Origin: an uncultured Oscillospiraceae bacterium
Lineage (GTDB): Bacteria; Bacillota; Clostridia; Oscillospirales; Acutalibacteraceae
DNA length: 21,247 bases
NCBI GenBank assembly: GCA_900546735.1
Contig: URDW01000016.1
Span: 1-21,247 of the forward strand
Reading direction: 5' to 3'
Numbering within the stretch: the first letter of the stretch is position 1; each line of letters opens with the position of its first letter. Made by a program: the position numbers and the translations under genes. Shown one piece after another: positions 1 to 6,570 of this stretch. The notes below the pieces were generated by a model. It saw only the letters and a list, made by a program, of their open reading frames with translations, ran no database searches and was not told the DNA's origin.

Positions 1-43
1 TCGCTCAGTGTCTCGTGGGCTCGGAGATGTGTATAAGAGACAG
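1..43. other. Illumina Nextera adapter (read-2 side) plus i7 index
   Basis: This is synthetic sequence, not genome. Bases 25-43 are the transposase mosaic end AGATGTGTATAAGAGACAG, preceded by the read-2 adapter GTCTCGTGGGCTCGG from base 10. The eight bases before that, CGCTCAGT, fit an i7 index (from memory, N724). The adapter is open in the portal frame, so naive gene calling adds the chimeric N-terminus MSRGLGDVYKRQ to the portal protein. Genomic sequence starts at base 44. Confidence 0.98.
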
Positions 44-913
44 GGACACGGCATCCACGCCTTTATGTCCAGCTATTTTGAACAGCTGCTGACTTACGGC
101 AGCGCACTCGGCGAGATCGTCTACGCCGGCGACCGGCCGGCCGCGCTCTACAACGCCGAACTGGAAAGCGTGGACGTTCGCCTGAACCCAAAAAGCATGG
201 AGGTGGAGTTTTTCAACACCTCCGGCGCCGGCAGCGTGCCGGTGCGCCGGCCGGAACGCATTTTGTTTTCGGTGCTGAACCCGCAGCCGGGCAAGCTGCG
301 CGGCACAAGCCTGCTGCGCGGACTGCCGTTTGTGAGCGACATTTTAATGAAAATTTACACCACCATCGGCACCAACTGGGAACGCGCCGGCAACCTGCGC
401 TACGCCGTGACCTACCGCCCGCCGGCAGGTGAAGCCGACCCGGCTACGGCGCGCGAATACGCCGAGCAGATGGCCGAACAGTGGAAAAGCGCCATGCAGA
501 GCAAAAGCGTAAAAGACTTTGTGGCCGTAGGCGACGTATCCATTCAGGTGATCGGCGCCGACAGCCAGGTGCTGGACTGTGAAGTGCCCGTGCGCCAAAT
601 GCTGGAGCAGATCGTGGCCAAGACGGGGCTGGCGCCGTTCATGTTCGGCCTTTCCTGGTCCACGACCGAGCGCATGAGCGCCGAGCAGGCAGACATTCTG
701 ACCTCCGAACTGAAAAGCTACCGCGCCGTGCTGACGCCGGTCATCCGCAAAATCGCAAACGCGCTGCTTCTGGCCGACGGGCACGCGCCGCAGGCAGAAG
801 TGGTTTGGAACGACATTACCCTGCGCGATGAGACCGAACTGGCGCGCGCCGAGCTTTACAGAGCGCAGGCAGAAAAACTCAGAAAGGAGGCAGAAAATGG
901 ACAAGCCGACTGA
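44..913 (+). CDS. Phage portal protein, N-terminus missing (partial)
   Basis: The portal is the dodecameric ring at one capsid vertex through which DNA is packaged and to which the neck binds. About 289 residues of the C-terminal part are present. They carry the ring and clip pattern of PBSX/XkdE-like portals: an opening FEQLLTYGSALGEIVY segment, LNPQPGKLRGTSLLRGL, a long helical stem with AREYAEQMAEQW, and a C-terminal segment GLAPFMFGLSWSTTERMSAEQ followed by a charged helix. The true start lies upstream of the contig; the twelve residues before base 44 in this frame are translated adapter. The stop TGA overlaps the next gene by 17 nt, which fits co-translation with the capsid genes. The family call rests on sequence character and gene order. 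Confidence 0.85.
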   Translation, partial: GHGIHAFMSSYFEQLLTYGSALGEIVYAGDRPAALYNAELESVDVRLNPKSMEVEFFNTSGAGSVPVRRPERILFSVLNPQPGKLRGTSLLRGLPFVSDILMKIYTTIGTNWERAGNLRYAVTYRPPAGEADPATAREYAEQMAEQWKSAMQSKSVKDFVAVGDVSIQVIGADSQVLDCEVPVRQMLEQIVAKTGLAPFMFGLSWSTTERMSAEQADILTSELKSYRAVLTPVIRKIANALLLADGHAPQAEVVWNDITLRDETELARAELYRAQAEKLRKEAENGQAD

Positions 914-1817
914 GCCCTGTTTGTCGGCGCAGGAACTGGAAAAAATCAGCGCCTATGCGCAGGGCGACATTCCGACCGACGACCTTTACACATTCAGCGT
1001 ACAGCTTTGCAACAACGACATCGACCGCGACAACGAGCGCTTTACGGTGGAAACGCTGCAGCAGCTGGCCAAGCTGTTTGAAGGCAAGACCGGCATTTTT
1101 GACCACTCCATGAAAGCCGGCGACCAGAAAGCGCGCATTTTTGACGCATGGGTAGAGGCCATACCGGGCAAGAAAACGGCGGACGGCCGCGATTTTTACC
1201 AGCTGAAAGCACGCGCCTACATGGTGCGCACCGGCGAAAATGCCGACCTGATCCGCGAGATCGAAGCCGGCATCAAAAAAGAAGTGTCGGTCTCGTGCCG
1301 CACGGAAAAATGTATTTGCTCCGTCTGCGGTGCCGACCGCTTTGCCGCGCCCTGCGCCCACACCGGCGGGCAGGTGTACGGCGACAAGCGCTGTTACTTT
1401 GCACTGGAAAACGCGACCGACGCCTACGAGTGGAGCTTTGTGGCTGTGCCGGCACAAAGAGAAGCCGGCGTAACGAAAGCCTGCACCGAGCTGCCGGACG
1501 GCAGCGTGACGCTGACCAAAGCCGCGGCCGCACGCCTGCAGGACAAGCTGGCGCGGCTGCAGGAAGAGGCCGACCTGGCCAAAGCCTTTCGCACCGAGCT
1601 GGCCGGCGAGGTGATGCGCAGTTTTGCCGAATTTTTGCCGGAGCTTGCACACGAAAACGTCAGTACGCTGACCGAGCGGCTGACCACCAAAGAACTGCAG
1701 GCGCTGCGAAATGCCCTGCGTTACCGGCAGGCGCGAACGGCCGCCGAACCGCAGCTGCTGCGCACGCCGGCAAACGGTAAAGACAAAAAAGAAAAATTTG
1801 CACAGTTTAAAATTTAG
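897..1817 (+). CDS. Prohead protease / scaffold-like protein, XkdF type, with Cys-rich insertion
   Basis: The product (306 aa) is predicted to process the capsid during head maturation. The start at 897 is set by AAAGGAGG seven bases upstream; a longer reading from 828 has no such site. Residues ~28-187 look like the XkdF-type serine protease fold, with a candidate catalytic His70 in FDHS, Ser131 or Ser133 in KKEVSVSC, and the closing motif YEWSFVAVPAQREAG typical of prohead proteases. Between them, residues 139-166 carry Cys139, Cys141, Cys144, Cys153, His155 and Cys166, a probable zinc-binding insertion. The last ~100 residues are helical and charged, as in a protease fused to a scaffold. 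The gene overlaps the portal by 17 nt, and its stop TAG lies inside the next gene's TAGGAGG. Catalytic assignment is inference. Confidence 0.75.
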   Translation: MDKPTEPCLSAQELEKISAYAQGDIPTDDLYTFSVQLCNNDIDRDNERFTVETLQQLAKLFEGKTGIFDHSMKAGDQKARIFDAWVEAIPGKKTADGRDFYQLKARAYMVRTGENADLIREIEAGIKKEVSVSCRTEKCICSVCGADRFAAPCAHTGGQVYGDKRCYFALENATDAYEWSFVAVPAQREAGVTKACTELPDGSVTLTKAAAARLQDKLARLQEEADLAKAFRTELAGEVMRSFAEFLPELAHENVSTLTERLTTKELQALRNALRYRQARTAAEPQLLRTPANGKDKKEKFAQFKI

Positions 1818-1825
1818 GAGGAACT

Positions 1826-2158
1826 ATGGACACAGCATATCAGGGATTTGAAACGAACGTACTGACCTTTTACGGACCGGATGTCGCGATCGGCGACCTG
1901 GTGAAAGTCAGCGGCGAGGGTACCGTGGCCAAATGTGCGGCCAAAGAGCCGTTTGTGGGGCTTGTGGTCACAAAGCGCGGCGACTTTGCCGGCGTGCAGA
2001 TGCGCGGCTACATGGAACTGAAAGCCGGCGGCACCATTACCTACGGCTACTGCAAAATGGACACCGACGGCGCAAACGGCGTGACCGGCGCCTCCACAGG
2101 CGCCATGACGCACCTGGTCATTTCAAAAGGCACCGACACGGTCGGCATCATTCTTTAA
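1826..2158 (+). CDS. Small capsid decoration / head-stabilising-like protein
   Basis: This 110-aa beta-rich protein sits between the protease and the major capsid gene, the usual place for a head decoration or stabilisation protein. The start at 1826 follows AGGAGG by five bases. The sequence has short strands and glycine turns (AIGDLVKVSGEG, GGTITYGYCKMDTDGANG) and a C-terminal DTVGIIL, and it resembles DUF2190-like capsid-associated proteins in size and composition. No catalytic motif, signal peptide or membrane segment is visible. The gap to the capsid start is 18 nt with its own GGGAGG. Function is inferred from position and fold character only; it might instead be a minor head protein without a trimeric decoration role. 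Confidence 0.6.
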   Translation: MDTAYQGFETNVLTFYGPDVAIGDLVKVSGEGTVAKCAAKEPFVGLVVTKRGDFAGVQMRGYMELKAGGTITYGYCKMDTDGANGVTGASTGAMTHLVISKGTDTVGIIL

Positions 2159-2176
2159 TCTACCGGGAGGACAAAG

Positions 2177-3160
2177 ATGGGATTTGACAACATTAAGCTT
2201 GAAAAAGGGCTTTACACAACGACAAAGGGCTTTACGGCCGCGCTGGAGGAACTGGACCCTTCTGAGAACTACAAGGGCACGCCCTACGAGGGTCTGGACG
2301 CTTACCAGAGACAGCTGAAGCGCTTTGACATTAAAGTCAGCGGCCGCGGCTCCGACACAGTGGAGAAATTCTTTTCCACGACCGATGCGGCGGCGCTGTT
2401 TCCGGAATACATTTCGCGCGCCGTTCGTCAGGGCATGGAGGACTGCGACATCCTTTCCAAACTGACCGCGACCGTAACGGACATTGACGCACTCGATTAC
2501 CGCGCGGTGGAAAGCGTGAGCGGCACGGACGGCAAAAAGCTGAAAGAAGTGGCCGAGGGCGCATTCATCCCCGAAACGACGATCCAGACGAAAGAGAGCG
2601 TCGTGGCGCTCAGGAAACGCGGGCGCATGCTGGTTTCCTCCTACGAAGCCATCCGCTTCCAGCACCTGGATCTGTTCACGATCACGCTCAAGCAGATCGG
2701 CCGGCAGATCGCCCTTTCGTTTGCGGACGACGCGATCAAAGAGCTGAAAAAGACCGGCGCCAAAACATATACCCTGGAAGACGAGATGAGCTTTGACCAG
2801 CTGGTGGGCATTTGGGCCAAACTGAAGCCCTACAACATGACCACGCTGCTGGGCAGCTACGAGGCGGCCGGCAAGCTGCTGGGCCTGAGCCAGTTCCAGG
2901 ACGCCGAGGCCGGCCTGAACTTCCACGCGACCGGCCAGATGATCACCCCGCTCGGCGCCGAGCTGGTGGCCAGCGGTTCTGCGGAGCTGGGCGACAGCCT
3001 GCTGGCGCTTGACCGCACCTGCGCGCTTGAAATGGTGAAGGCCGGCGGCGTGCAGACCGAGTTTGACAAGCTGATCGACCGCCAGCTGGAACGTGCGGCC
3101 ATCACGGCGACCGCGGGCTTCTCGCGCATTTTCGCCGACGCCGTCGTCTGCGCAGAATAA
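2177..3160 (+). CDS. Major capsid protein (HK97-fold, XkdG-like)
   Basis: This 327-aa protein builds the icosahedral head. The start at 2177 follows GGGAGG by six bases. The sequence has the XkdG-like capsid pattern: a short charged N-arm, FFSTTDAAALFPEYISRAVR near residue 70, an E-loop region around KLKEVAEGAFIPETTIQTKE, then the long spine helix FTITLKQIGRQIALSFADDA, and a C-terminal part (GAELVASGSAELGDSLLALD, DKLIDRQLERAAITA) fitting the A and P domains. There is no long N-terminal delta domain, consistent with scaffolding being supplied by the protease gene. A perfect hairpin follows the stop, the only sizeable non-coding break in the cluster, which fits differential expression of the most abundant protein. 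Confidence 0.88.
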   Translation: MGFDNIKLEKGLYTTTKGFTAALEELDPSENYKGTPYEGLDAYQRQLKRFDIKVSGRGSDTVEKFFSTTDAAALFPEYISRAVRQGMEDCDILSKLTATVTDIDALDYRAVESVSGTDGKKLKEVAEGAFIPETTIQTKESVVALRKRGRMLVSSYEAIRFQHLDLFTITLKQIGRQIALSFADDAIKELKKTGAKTYTLEDEMSFDQLVGIWAKLKPYNMTTLLGSYEAAGKLLGLSQFQDAEAGLNFHATGQMITPLGAELVASGSAELGDSLLALDRTCALEMVKAGGVQTEFDKLIDRQLERAAITATAGFSRIFADAVVCAE

Positions 3161-3172
3161 ACAAAAAAATAC

Positions 3173-3195
3173 GCCGCGGTGCACGCCACCGCGGC
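3173..3195. promoter_or_regulatory. Perfect 9-bp GC hairpin after the capsid gene
   Basis: GCCGCGGTG (3173-3181) pairs with CACCGCGGC (3187-3195) around a five-base loop. On the + strand no T-run follows, so it is more likely an mRNA end-protecting or partial termination structure than a full terminator for the operon. On the minus strand the stem is followed by GTATTTTTTTG, so it could act as a terminator against antisense transcription. Confidence 0.6.
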
Positions 3196-3209
3196 AGAAA
3201 GGAAGAGCC

Positions 3210-3563
3210 ATGGACAAAAAACAGGTGCTGGACATTTTGCTGCAAATGAGCGGTCTGACCGAGGAAGAGGCCGCCGCTTACGACAAGATCACCGACCTGG
3301 CCTGCGCCCGGACGGCTGCGCGGCTGAACGACGGCGCTGACGCCGCAGATGCGCGCGCACTGAGCTATGCAGCGGCGCTGGCCTACTACATGATCTGTTT
3401 GTGTGAAGATGCCAAAAACGACTTTGCTTCCTTTACAGCGGGCGACATTTCCATCACAAACAGCACGGCGCGCGCCGAAGCGGCCAAGCAGCTGCTGCAA
3501 AGCGCCGAAAAAAGCTGCACCGGCATGTTTTGCACCGACGCGTTTGCCTTTATGGGGGTTTAA
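3210..3563 (+). CDS. Head-tail connector-like neck protein
   Basis: This 117-aa protein is read from ATG 3210 with GAAAGGAAG upstream; an upstream extension of the frame would run into the capsid gene and the hairpin. It is almost entirely helical and Ala-rich (AAAYDKITDLACARTAARL, ALSYAAALAYYMICLCEDAKND) and ends with a short strand FAFMGV, the character of small connector proteins (gp6/gp15-like, XkdH position) that dock below the portal. It lies directly after the capsid gene and abuts the next gene with no spacer: its TAA ends at 3563 and the following ATG starts at 3564. The role is inferred from position and secondary-structure character. Confidence 0.6.
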   Translation: MDKKQVLDILLQMSGLTEEEAAAYDKITDLACARTAARLNDGADAADARALSYAAALAYYMICLCEDAKNDFASFTAGDISITNSTARAEAAKQLLQSAEKSCTGMFCTDAFAFMGV

Positions 3564-3923
3564 ATGGACAAGACAAAAGACATTAAAAAGGTGATGGAGC
3601 TGTGCGGCCGGACAGCCTGCTTTGAAACAGACGGGCAAAAAAGCGACGGCTTTCTGTGCATCATCACCTCGACCTGGCGCAAGAACAAAACCAATTTTGA
3701 ACCGACGGCCACCCCGGCCGGTTTTGCCGGCGTAGACTTTTATGTGTACCTGGGGCCGGCCGACCGCGACATTACGGCCCTGCCGGACACAGCGTTTGTG
3801 GTCAGCGCCGGCCAGCGCTTTACCTTTAAACGGCGCGAGGCCTTTTTGGCCGGGGACAAGGTGCAGTTTTACTGGGGCATCCTGCGCCTGTGCACGGAGG
3901 ATCAAGATGGATTTTATCACTGA
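3564..3923 (+). CDS. Neck/stopper-like protein (XkdI position)
   Basis: This 119-aa beta-rich protein starts on the base after the previous stop, so translation is probably coupled; the weak GGGGG upstream lies within the preceding gene. Motifs such as GVDFYVYLGPADRDITALP and TFKRREAFLAGDKVQFYWG suggest a small beta-barrel like head-completion or stopper proteins that gate the portal channel. It is second of three neck genes in PBSX order. Its TGA overlaps the next gene by 17 nt. No enzymatic motif is visible. It could alternatively be a tail-completion protein; confidence in the exact neck role is low, while confidence that the gene is real is high. Confidence 0.6.
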   Translation: MDKTKDIKKVMELCGRTACFETDGQKSDGFLCIITSTWRKNKTNFEPTATPAGFAGVDFYVYLGPADRDITALPDTAFVVSAGQRFTFKRREAFLAGDKVQFYWGILRLCTEDQDGFYH

Positions 3924-4335
3924 AATGATCGACGCGGCGCAGGCGGCGCTTGAAGAGGACGAATGGCTTTGTGAAAACGCCAAGATCATGGCGGCCTTTC
4001 CGGGGCGGGCGCTGCCGACATTGCCGCAAAAAAGCATTGTGTGCATCGGCATTAGCGCCATACGGCTGGATAACAGCGAGATCGGCGGCGATGTAAAAAC
4101 CGCCGGCGTAACGCTGTCGGTGCGCGTGTACACGCCGTTTCGCCGGGGCAGCGGCGAGCGGCTGACCTGCTGTGCAAAAATTTCCGGCTGTCTGCTGCAA
4201 AACGGCTTTGCCCAAAGCGGGCAGTGGACCGACGAGTATGCGGATGTGACGAGCAGCTGCTACATCTGCACAGCCGGATTTGAAAAGAACACAAAGCTGC
4301 AGATGGGAGGAGACAGCGATGCAGCCGACATCTGA
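3907..4335 (+). CDS. Tail terminator / tail completion-like protein (XkdJ position)
   Basis: This 142-aa protein starts at ATG 3907 with GGAGG six bases upstream inside the previous gene. A reading from 3742 would give a basic, proline-rich N-terminus that is only a shadow frame. The alpha/beta pattern (helical ITEMIDAAQAALEEDEWLCE, strands KSIVCIGISAIRLDNSE and AGVTLSVRVYTPF, helix CCAKISGCLLQNGF, strand SCYICTAGFEK) resembles ring-forming tail terminators that cap the tube and join it to the neck. If so, its normal partner, the tail tube, is not encoded in the expected place. It is the last neck gene before the 41-aa ORF and overlaps it by 17 nt. Confidence 0.6.
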   Translation: MDFITEMIDAAQAALEEDEWLCENAKIMAAFPGRALPTLPQKSIVCIGISAIRLDNSEIGGDVKTAGVTLSVRVYTPFRRGSGERLTCCAKISGCLLQNGFAQSGQWTDEYADVTSSCYICTAGFEKNTKLQMGGDSDAADI

Positions 4336-4444
4336 ACAAAACACCCATAGCCCCGAAACATCCGAAGCCATGCGCGAAATATCGCTGGCAGCACAGCTGG
4401 ATGCGCGGCGCTACGCCGTTTACATAGAGGAGGACGAACGATGA
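4319..4444 (+). CDS. Small ORF (41 aa) at the neck-baseplate junction
   Basis: This short gene was read directly from the sequence. ATG 4319 follows GGAGG (4306-4310) by eight bases and overlaps the end of the terminator-like gene by 17 nt; its TGA overlaps the next ATG as ATGA. The 41-residue product starts MQPTSEQNTHSPETSE, hydrophilic and probably disordered, followed by an amphipathic helix AMREISLAAQLDARRY and an acidic tail YIEEDER. There is no signal peptide or membrane segment. Good ribosome binding site, coupling at both ends and phage-like codon use argue that it is translated. It occupies the exact site where sheath, tube and tape-measure genes are expected. Its function is unknown; it may be a leftover leader gene of the lost block or a small adaptor. 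Confidence 0.65.
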   Translation: MQPTSEQNTHSPETSEAMREISLAAQLDARRYAVYIEEDER

Positions 4445-4968
4445 GCGCCGTGCGCCTGCAGTTTAAGGACTTTTTATTCCCGGCAAACCCGTACACGGTG
4501 GAGATCAGCACCGCCAAAACGCTCAGCGACCAGAAAGCGCCCGGCTGGCGTACGACCACACAGGAGATCTGCGCCGACCCGGCCGTGATCACCGTGCAGG
4601 GCGAACTGTACGGCGACACTGCACGCGAAGAGATGCACGCCATGACCGCCCTGCAGCGCGAAAGCGGCAGCGGCGAGCTTTACATCCCTTACGATGACAG
4701 CCGGCGCGTATTTTTTGAAAAGCTGACGTTTACGATCGCGGCAGACGGCGAAAGAATCACCTACCGGGCTGTTTTTAAAGAGGACATGCGCGCGCCGAAG
4801 CCGATCTGCGCCGTCACAAAAACAGCCGTACAAAGCGGCGAGAACCTGTTTGACATTGCAGCCAGGTGCGGCGTGCCGCTGGAGGCGCTGATTCAAAGAA
4901 ACGGCCTGAAATCGCCGTTTGACATTACCGAAGGGCAGGAGATCTTGATCCATGACGATCTGGCTTGA
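4441..4968 (+). CDS. LysM-domain baseplate / tail protein (XkdP-like)
   Basis: This 175-aa protein has an N-terminal beta-rich domain (residues ~1-120, with FKDFLFPANPYTVEIS, VITVQGELYGDTAREEM and GELYIPYDDSRRVFFEKL) and a C-terminal LysM domain (residues ~126-172, GENLFDIAARCGVPLEAL and FDITEGQEILI). This architecture matches the small LysM proteins of contractile tails (XkdP, gp53-like), which join tube or hub to baseplate. ATG 4441 sits in an ATGA overlap with the small ORF, with GAGGAGG (4428-4434) upstream. In PBSX-like clusters the tape-measure gene immediately precedes this gene; here it does not. The N-terminus looks complete, so if a deletion occurred, it ended cleanly between genes. 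Confidence 0.8.
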   Translation: MSAVRLQFKDFLFPANPYTVEISTAKTLSDQKAPGWRTTTQEICADPAVITVQGELYGDTAREEMHAMTALQRESGSGELYIPYDDSRRVFFEKLTFTIAADGERITYRAVFKEDMRAPKPICAVTKTAVQSGENLFDIAARCGVPLEALIQRNGLKSPFDITEGQEILIHDDLA

Positions 4969-5899
4969 AACGATAGACCAAAAGCGCCTGGCCTGCCGCG
5001 AGATCCTGTCGTGCGAGATCACAGCCGCGCTGGACGCCGCCTGCGACAGCCTGCGCGTTTGGCTGCACCTGCCGGATGCACCGGGCGAGGTCGTGCGCAT
5101 ACAGGCCGAAGCAGACGGGCAGCTGCTTTTCAGCGGCCTTACCGACCGGCAGACGGCGCAATACGACGAAAACGGCTTTCGCTGCTTTTTTTACGCGCGC
5201 AGCGAAGCGGCCGTTTTGGTGGACAACGAAGCAGAGCCGATGACGCTCTACTGCCCCGGCACGGACAGCGTGCTGGCGCTGACCGCCGCGCCTTTCGGCT
5301 TTACAAGCAGCCTGGCGCCCGCCGCGCTGCAGGTCAGCTTTGACGTGACAAAAGGCATGTCGCTTTACGCGGTGCTCAGCGAATTTTACTGGGCGGCGAC
5401 CGGCAAAGACATTTGGATCGACAGCGAAAAGTGCATCCACCCGGCAGAGCCGGGCGCACTGTACAGCTTTGCGCCCGACACGGTTCTGCAGGCGCGTGCG
5501 GTCATCAACCGTGCCGAGCCCATCAGCACAGTGGACTACAAAAGCGACGGGGACACGGCCTACAGCCGCCACTGCAAAAGCCTGCTGGCCGAGGAGGCCG
5601 GCATTCGGCGCACACGCAAGATAAGCCTGAACGGCACGCCGGTGTGGCTGCGCAAAAACAAAGCGGCGCGCCGGATCCAAACGGCAATCAACGGCTACAT
5701 GCAGGCCGAGCTCACTTTGAAGGGGCTGGCGCCGGCACAGCTGTGCGGCCGGGTAGAGCTGAACAGCGAACCGCTGGGACTCAGCGGCACATACGCCATT
5801 CAGGAGATCAACAGGCGCATAACGCAAAGCGGCAGCGTGACCGAGCTGCGGCTTGGCAAAATCTGCGATGCAAAGGAGATGCACTATGTGGATCAGTAA
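4952..5899 (+). CDS. Baseplate hub protein, late control gpD / XkdQ-like
   Basis: This 315-aa protein is predicted to form the central baseplate hub, equivalent to P2 gpD, Mu gp44, T4 gp27 and PBSX XkdQ. The start at ATG 4952 overlaps the LysM gene by 17 nt, with CAGGAG upstream. The first ~90 residues (LACREILSCEITAALDAACD, GEVVRIQAEADGQLLFSGLTD) have the tube-like beta-barrel opening of hub proteins. The middle contains the oligosaccharide-fold insertion, and the C-terminus repeats the barrel (LGLSGTYAIQEINRRITQSG, SVTELRLGK). Hub proteins carry pseudo-tube barrels, so this protein could in principle contact the neck directly if no tube exists, but that is speculation. The neighbours are LysM protein and spike, as in Mu, P2 and PBSX. 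Confidence 0.8.
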   Translation: MTIWLETIDQKRLACREILSCEITAALDAACDSLRVWLHLPDAPGEVVRIQAEADGQLLFSGLTDRQTAQYDENGFRCFFYARSEAAVLVDNEAEPMTLYCPGTDSVLALTAAPFGFTSSLAPAALQVSFDVTKGMSLYAVLSEFYWAATGKDIWIDSEKCIHPAEPGALYSFAPDTVLQARAVINRAEPISTVDYKSDGDTAYSRHCKSLLAEEAGIRRTRKISLNGTPVWLRKNKAARRIQTAINGYMQAELTLKGLAPAQLCGRVELNSEPLGLSGTYAIQEINRRITQSGSVTELRLGKICDAKEMHYVDQ

Positions 5900-6245
5900 A
5901 AAACTGGCGGGCAGCCGCCAAAACGCGGCCGTACAGACTGCCGGCGTGACCGCGTCGCAGGCCGGTTTTTTTGAGGCGAACGGCGAGGCCGGCATGCGGC
6001 TTTCGGAATTTTTTCTGCCCTACGGCCTGCGCACGCTTGCGCCAAAGGGCGAAGAGGTGCTTGTGCTTTCTGACGGCGCCAAGCGCCTGATCTGCGGCTG
6101 CCGCACCGACTGCAGTGCAGTGGAAAGCGGCGAAGTGGAGCTTTACTCGGCCGGCGGCGCGTACATCCGCCTGCAAAACGACGGCAGCGTGATCATCAAC
6201 GGCCTAAAAATCAGCGCACAGGGGGAAATAGAAAATGGCCAATAA
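5886..6245 (+). CDS. Baseplate spike protein, gpV / Mu gp45-like
   Basis: This 119-aa protein is the predicted membrane-piercing spike below the hub. The start at ATG 5886 has AAAGGAG seven bases upstream; a longer reading from 5853 includes the ribosome binding site itself and is rejected. The N-terminal half contains a small OB-like part (FFLPYGLRTLAPKGEEVLVL), and the end has the characteristic spike repeat VESGEVELYSAGGAYIRLQN followed by DGSVIING, as in Mu gp45 and P2 gpV, where successive strands wind into a trimeric needle. The protein is short, so the needle should be small. No apical His-x-His iron site is obvious. It overlaps the hub gene by 14 nt and the gp25-like gene by 11 nt. 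Confidence 0.8.
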   Translation: MWISKKLAGSRQNAAVQTAGVTASQAGFFEANGEAGMRLSEFFLPYGLRTLAPKGEEVLVLSDGAKRLICGCRTDCSAVESGEVELYSAGGAYIRLQNDGSVIINGLKISAQGEIENGQ

Positions 6246-6570
6246 AATCGAAAACGGCGACTATGTATTTACAAACGGCGCGGCGGAAAAGGCCGGGCAG
6301 ATGGAGCAGGTGCTGCAGGACCTGCGCACGGCTCTGTTCTGCCGCCGCGGCCGGTTTTACCCCAACAAGGAATTCGGCAGCACAGCCGCCGCAGCCGCCA
6401 GCAGCTACCCGTACCATGAAAACCTTTTGGCGGCCGCACGCCGCTGCCTGGAAAAATACGAGGGCGTGTTGGTGAAAAATGCGCATTTTGAAAACGGACA
6501 AGCCCGGCTGACCATTGTGTTTTACGGGCAGGAAACGGAGGTGGCGATCCACTTTGACACAAACCTATGA
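6235..6570 (+). CDS. gp25-like baseplate wedge protein (DUF2634/XkdS-like)
   Basis: This 111-aa protein is the predicted gp25/gpW-like wedge component, the protein that in contractile tails nucleates sheath assembly at the baseplate. ATG 6235 follows GGGGGAAATAG and overlaps the spike gene by 11 nt. The helix AEKAGQMEQVLQDLRTALFC, the segment RRGRFYPNKEFGS, and the end RLTIVFYGQETEVAIHFDTN agree with the gp25-like alpha/beta fold, whose normal role is to share a strand with sheath subunits. Its retention in a cluster that lacks a sheath gene is notable. The canonical Glu-Pro-Arg core of gp25 is not obvious, consistent with the XkdS/DUF2634 branch rather than classical gp25. The family call is by pattern and position. 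Confidence 0.65.
   Translation: MANKIENGDYVFTNGAAEKAGQMEQVLQDLRTALFCRRGRFYPNKEFGSTAAAAASSYPYHENLLAAARRCLEKYEGVLVKNAHFENGQARLTIVFYGQETEVAIHFDTNL

Noticed and set aside
8..43. N-terminus MSRGLGDVYKRQ of the portal ORF
   Set aside because: It is translated Nextera adapter; the genuine portal N-terminus is off the contig.
2123..3235. 370-codon minus-strand ORF opposite the capsid gene
   Set aside because: It spans the capsid gene and both flanking junctions in antisense, and its composition is that of a GC shadow frame.
4925..5995. 356-codon minus-strand ORF opposite the hub gene
   Set aside because: It is the shadow of the hub, whose sense frame has family features and a ribosome binding site.
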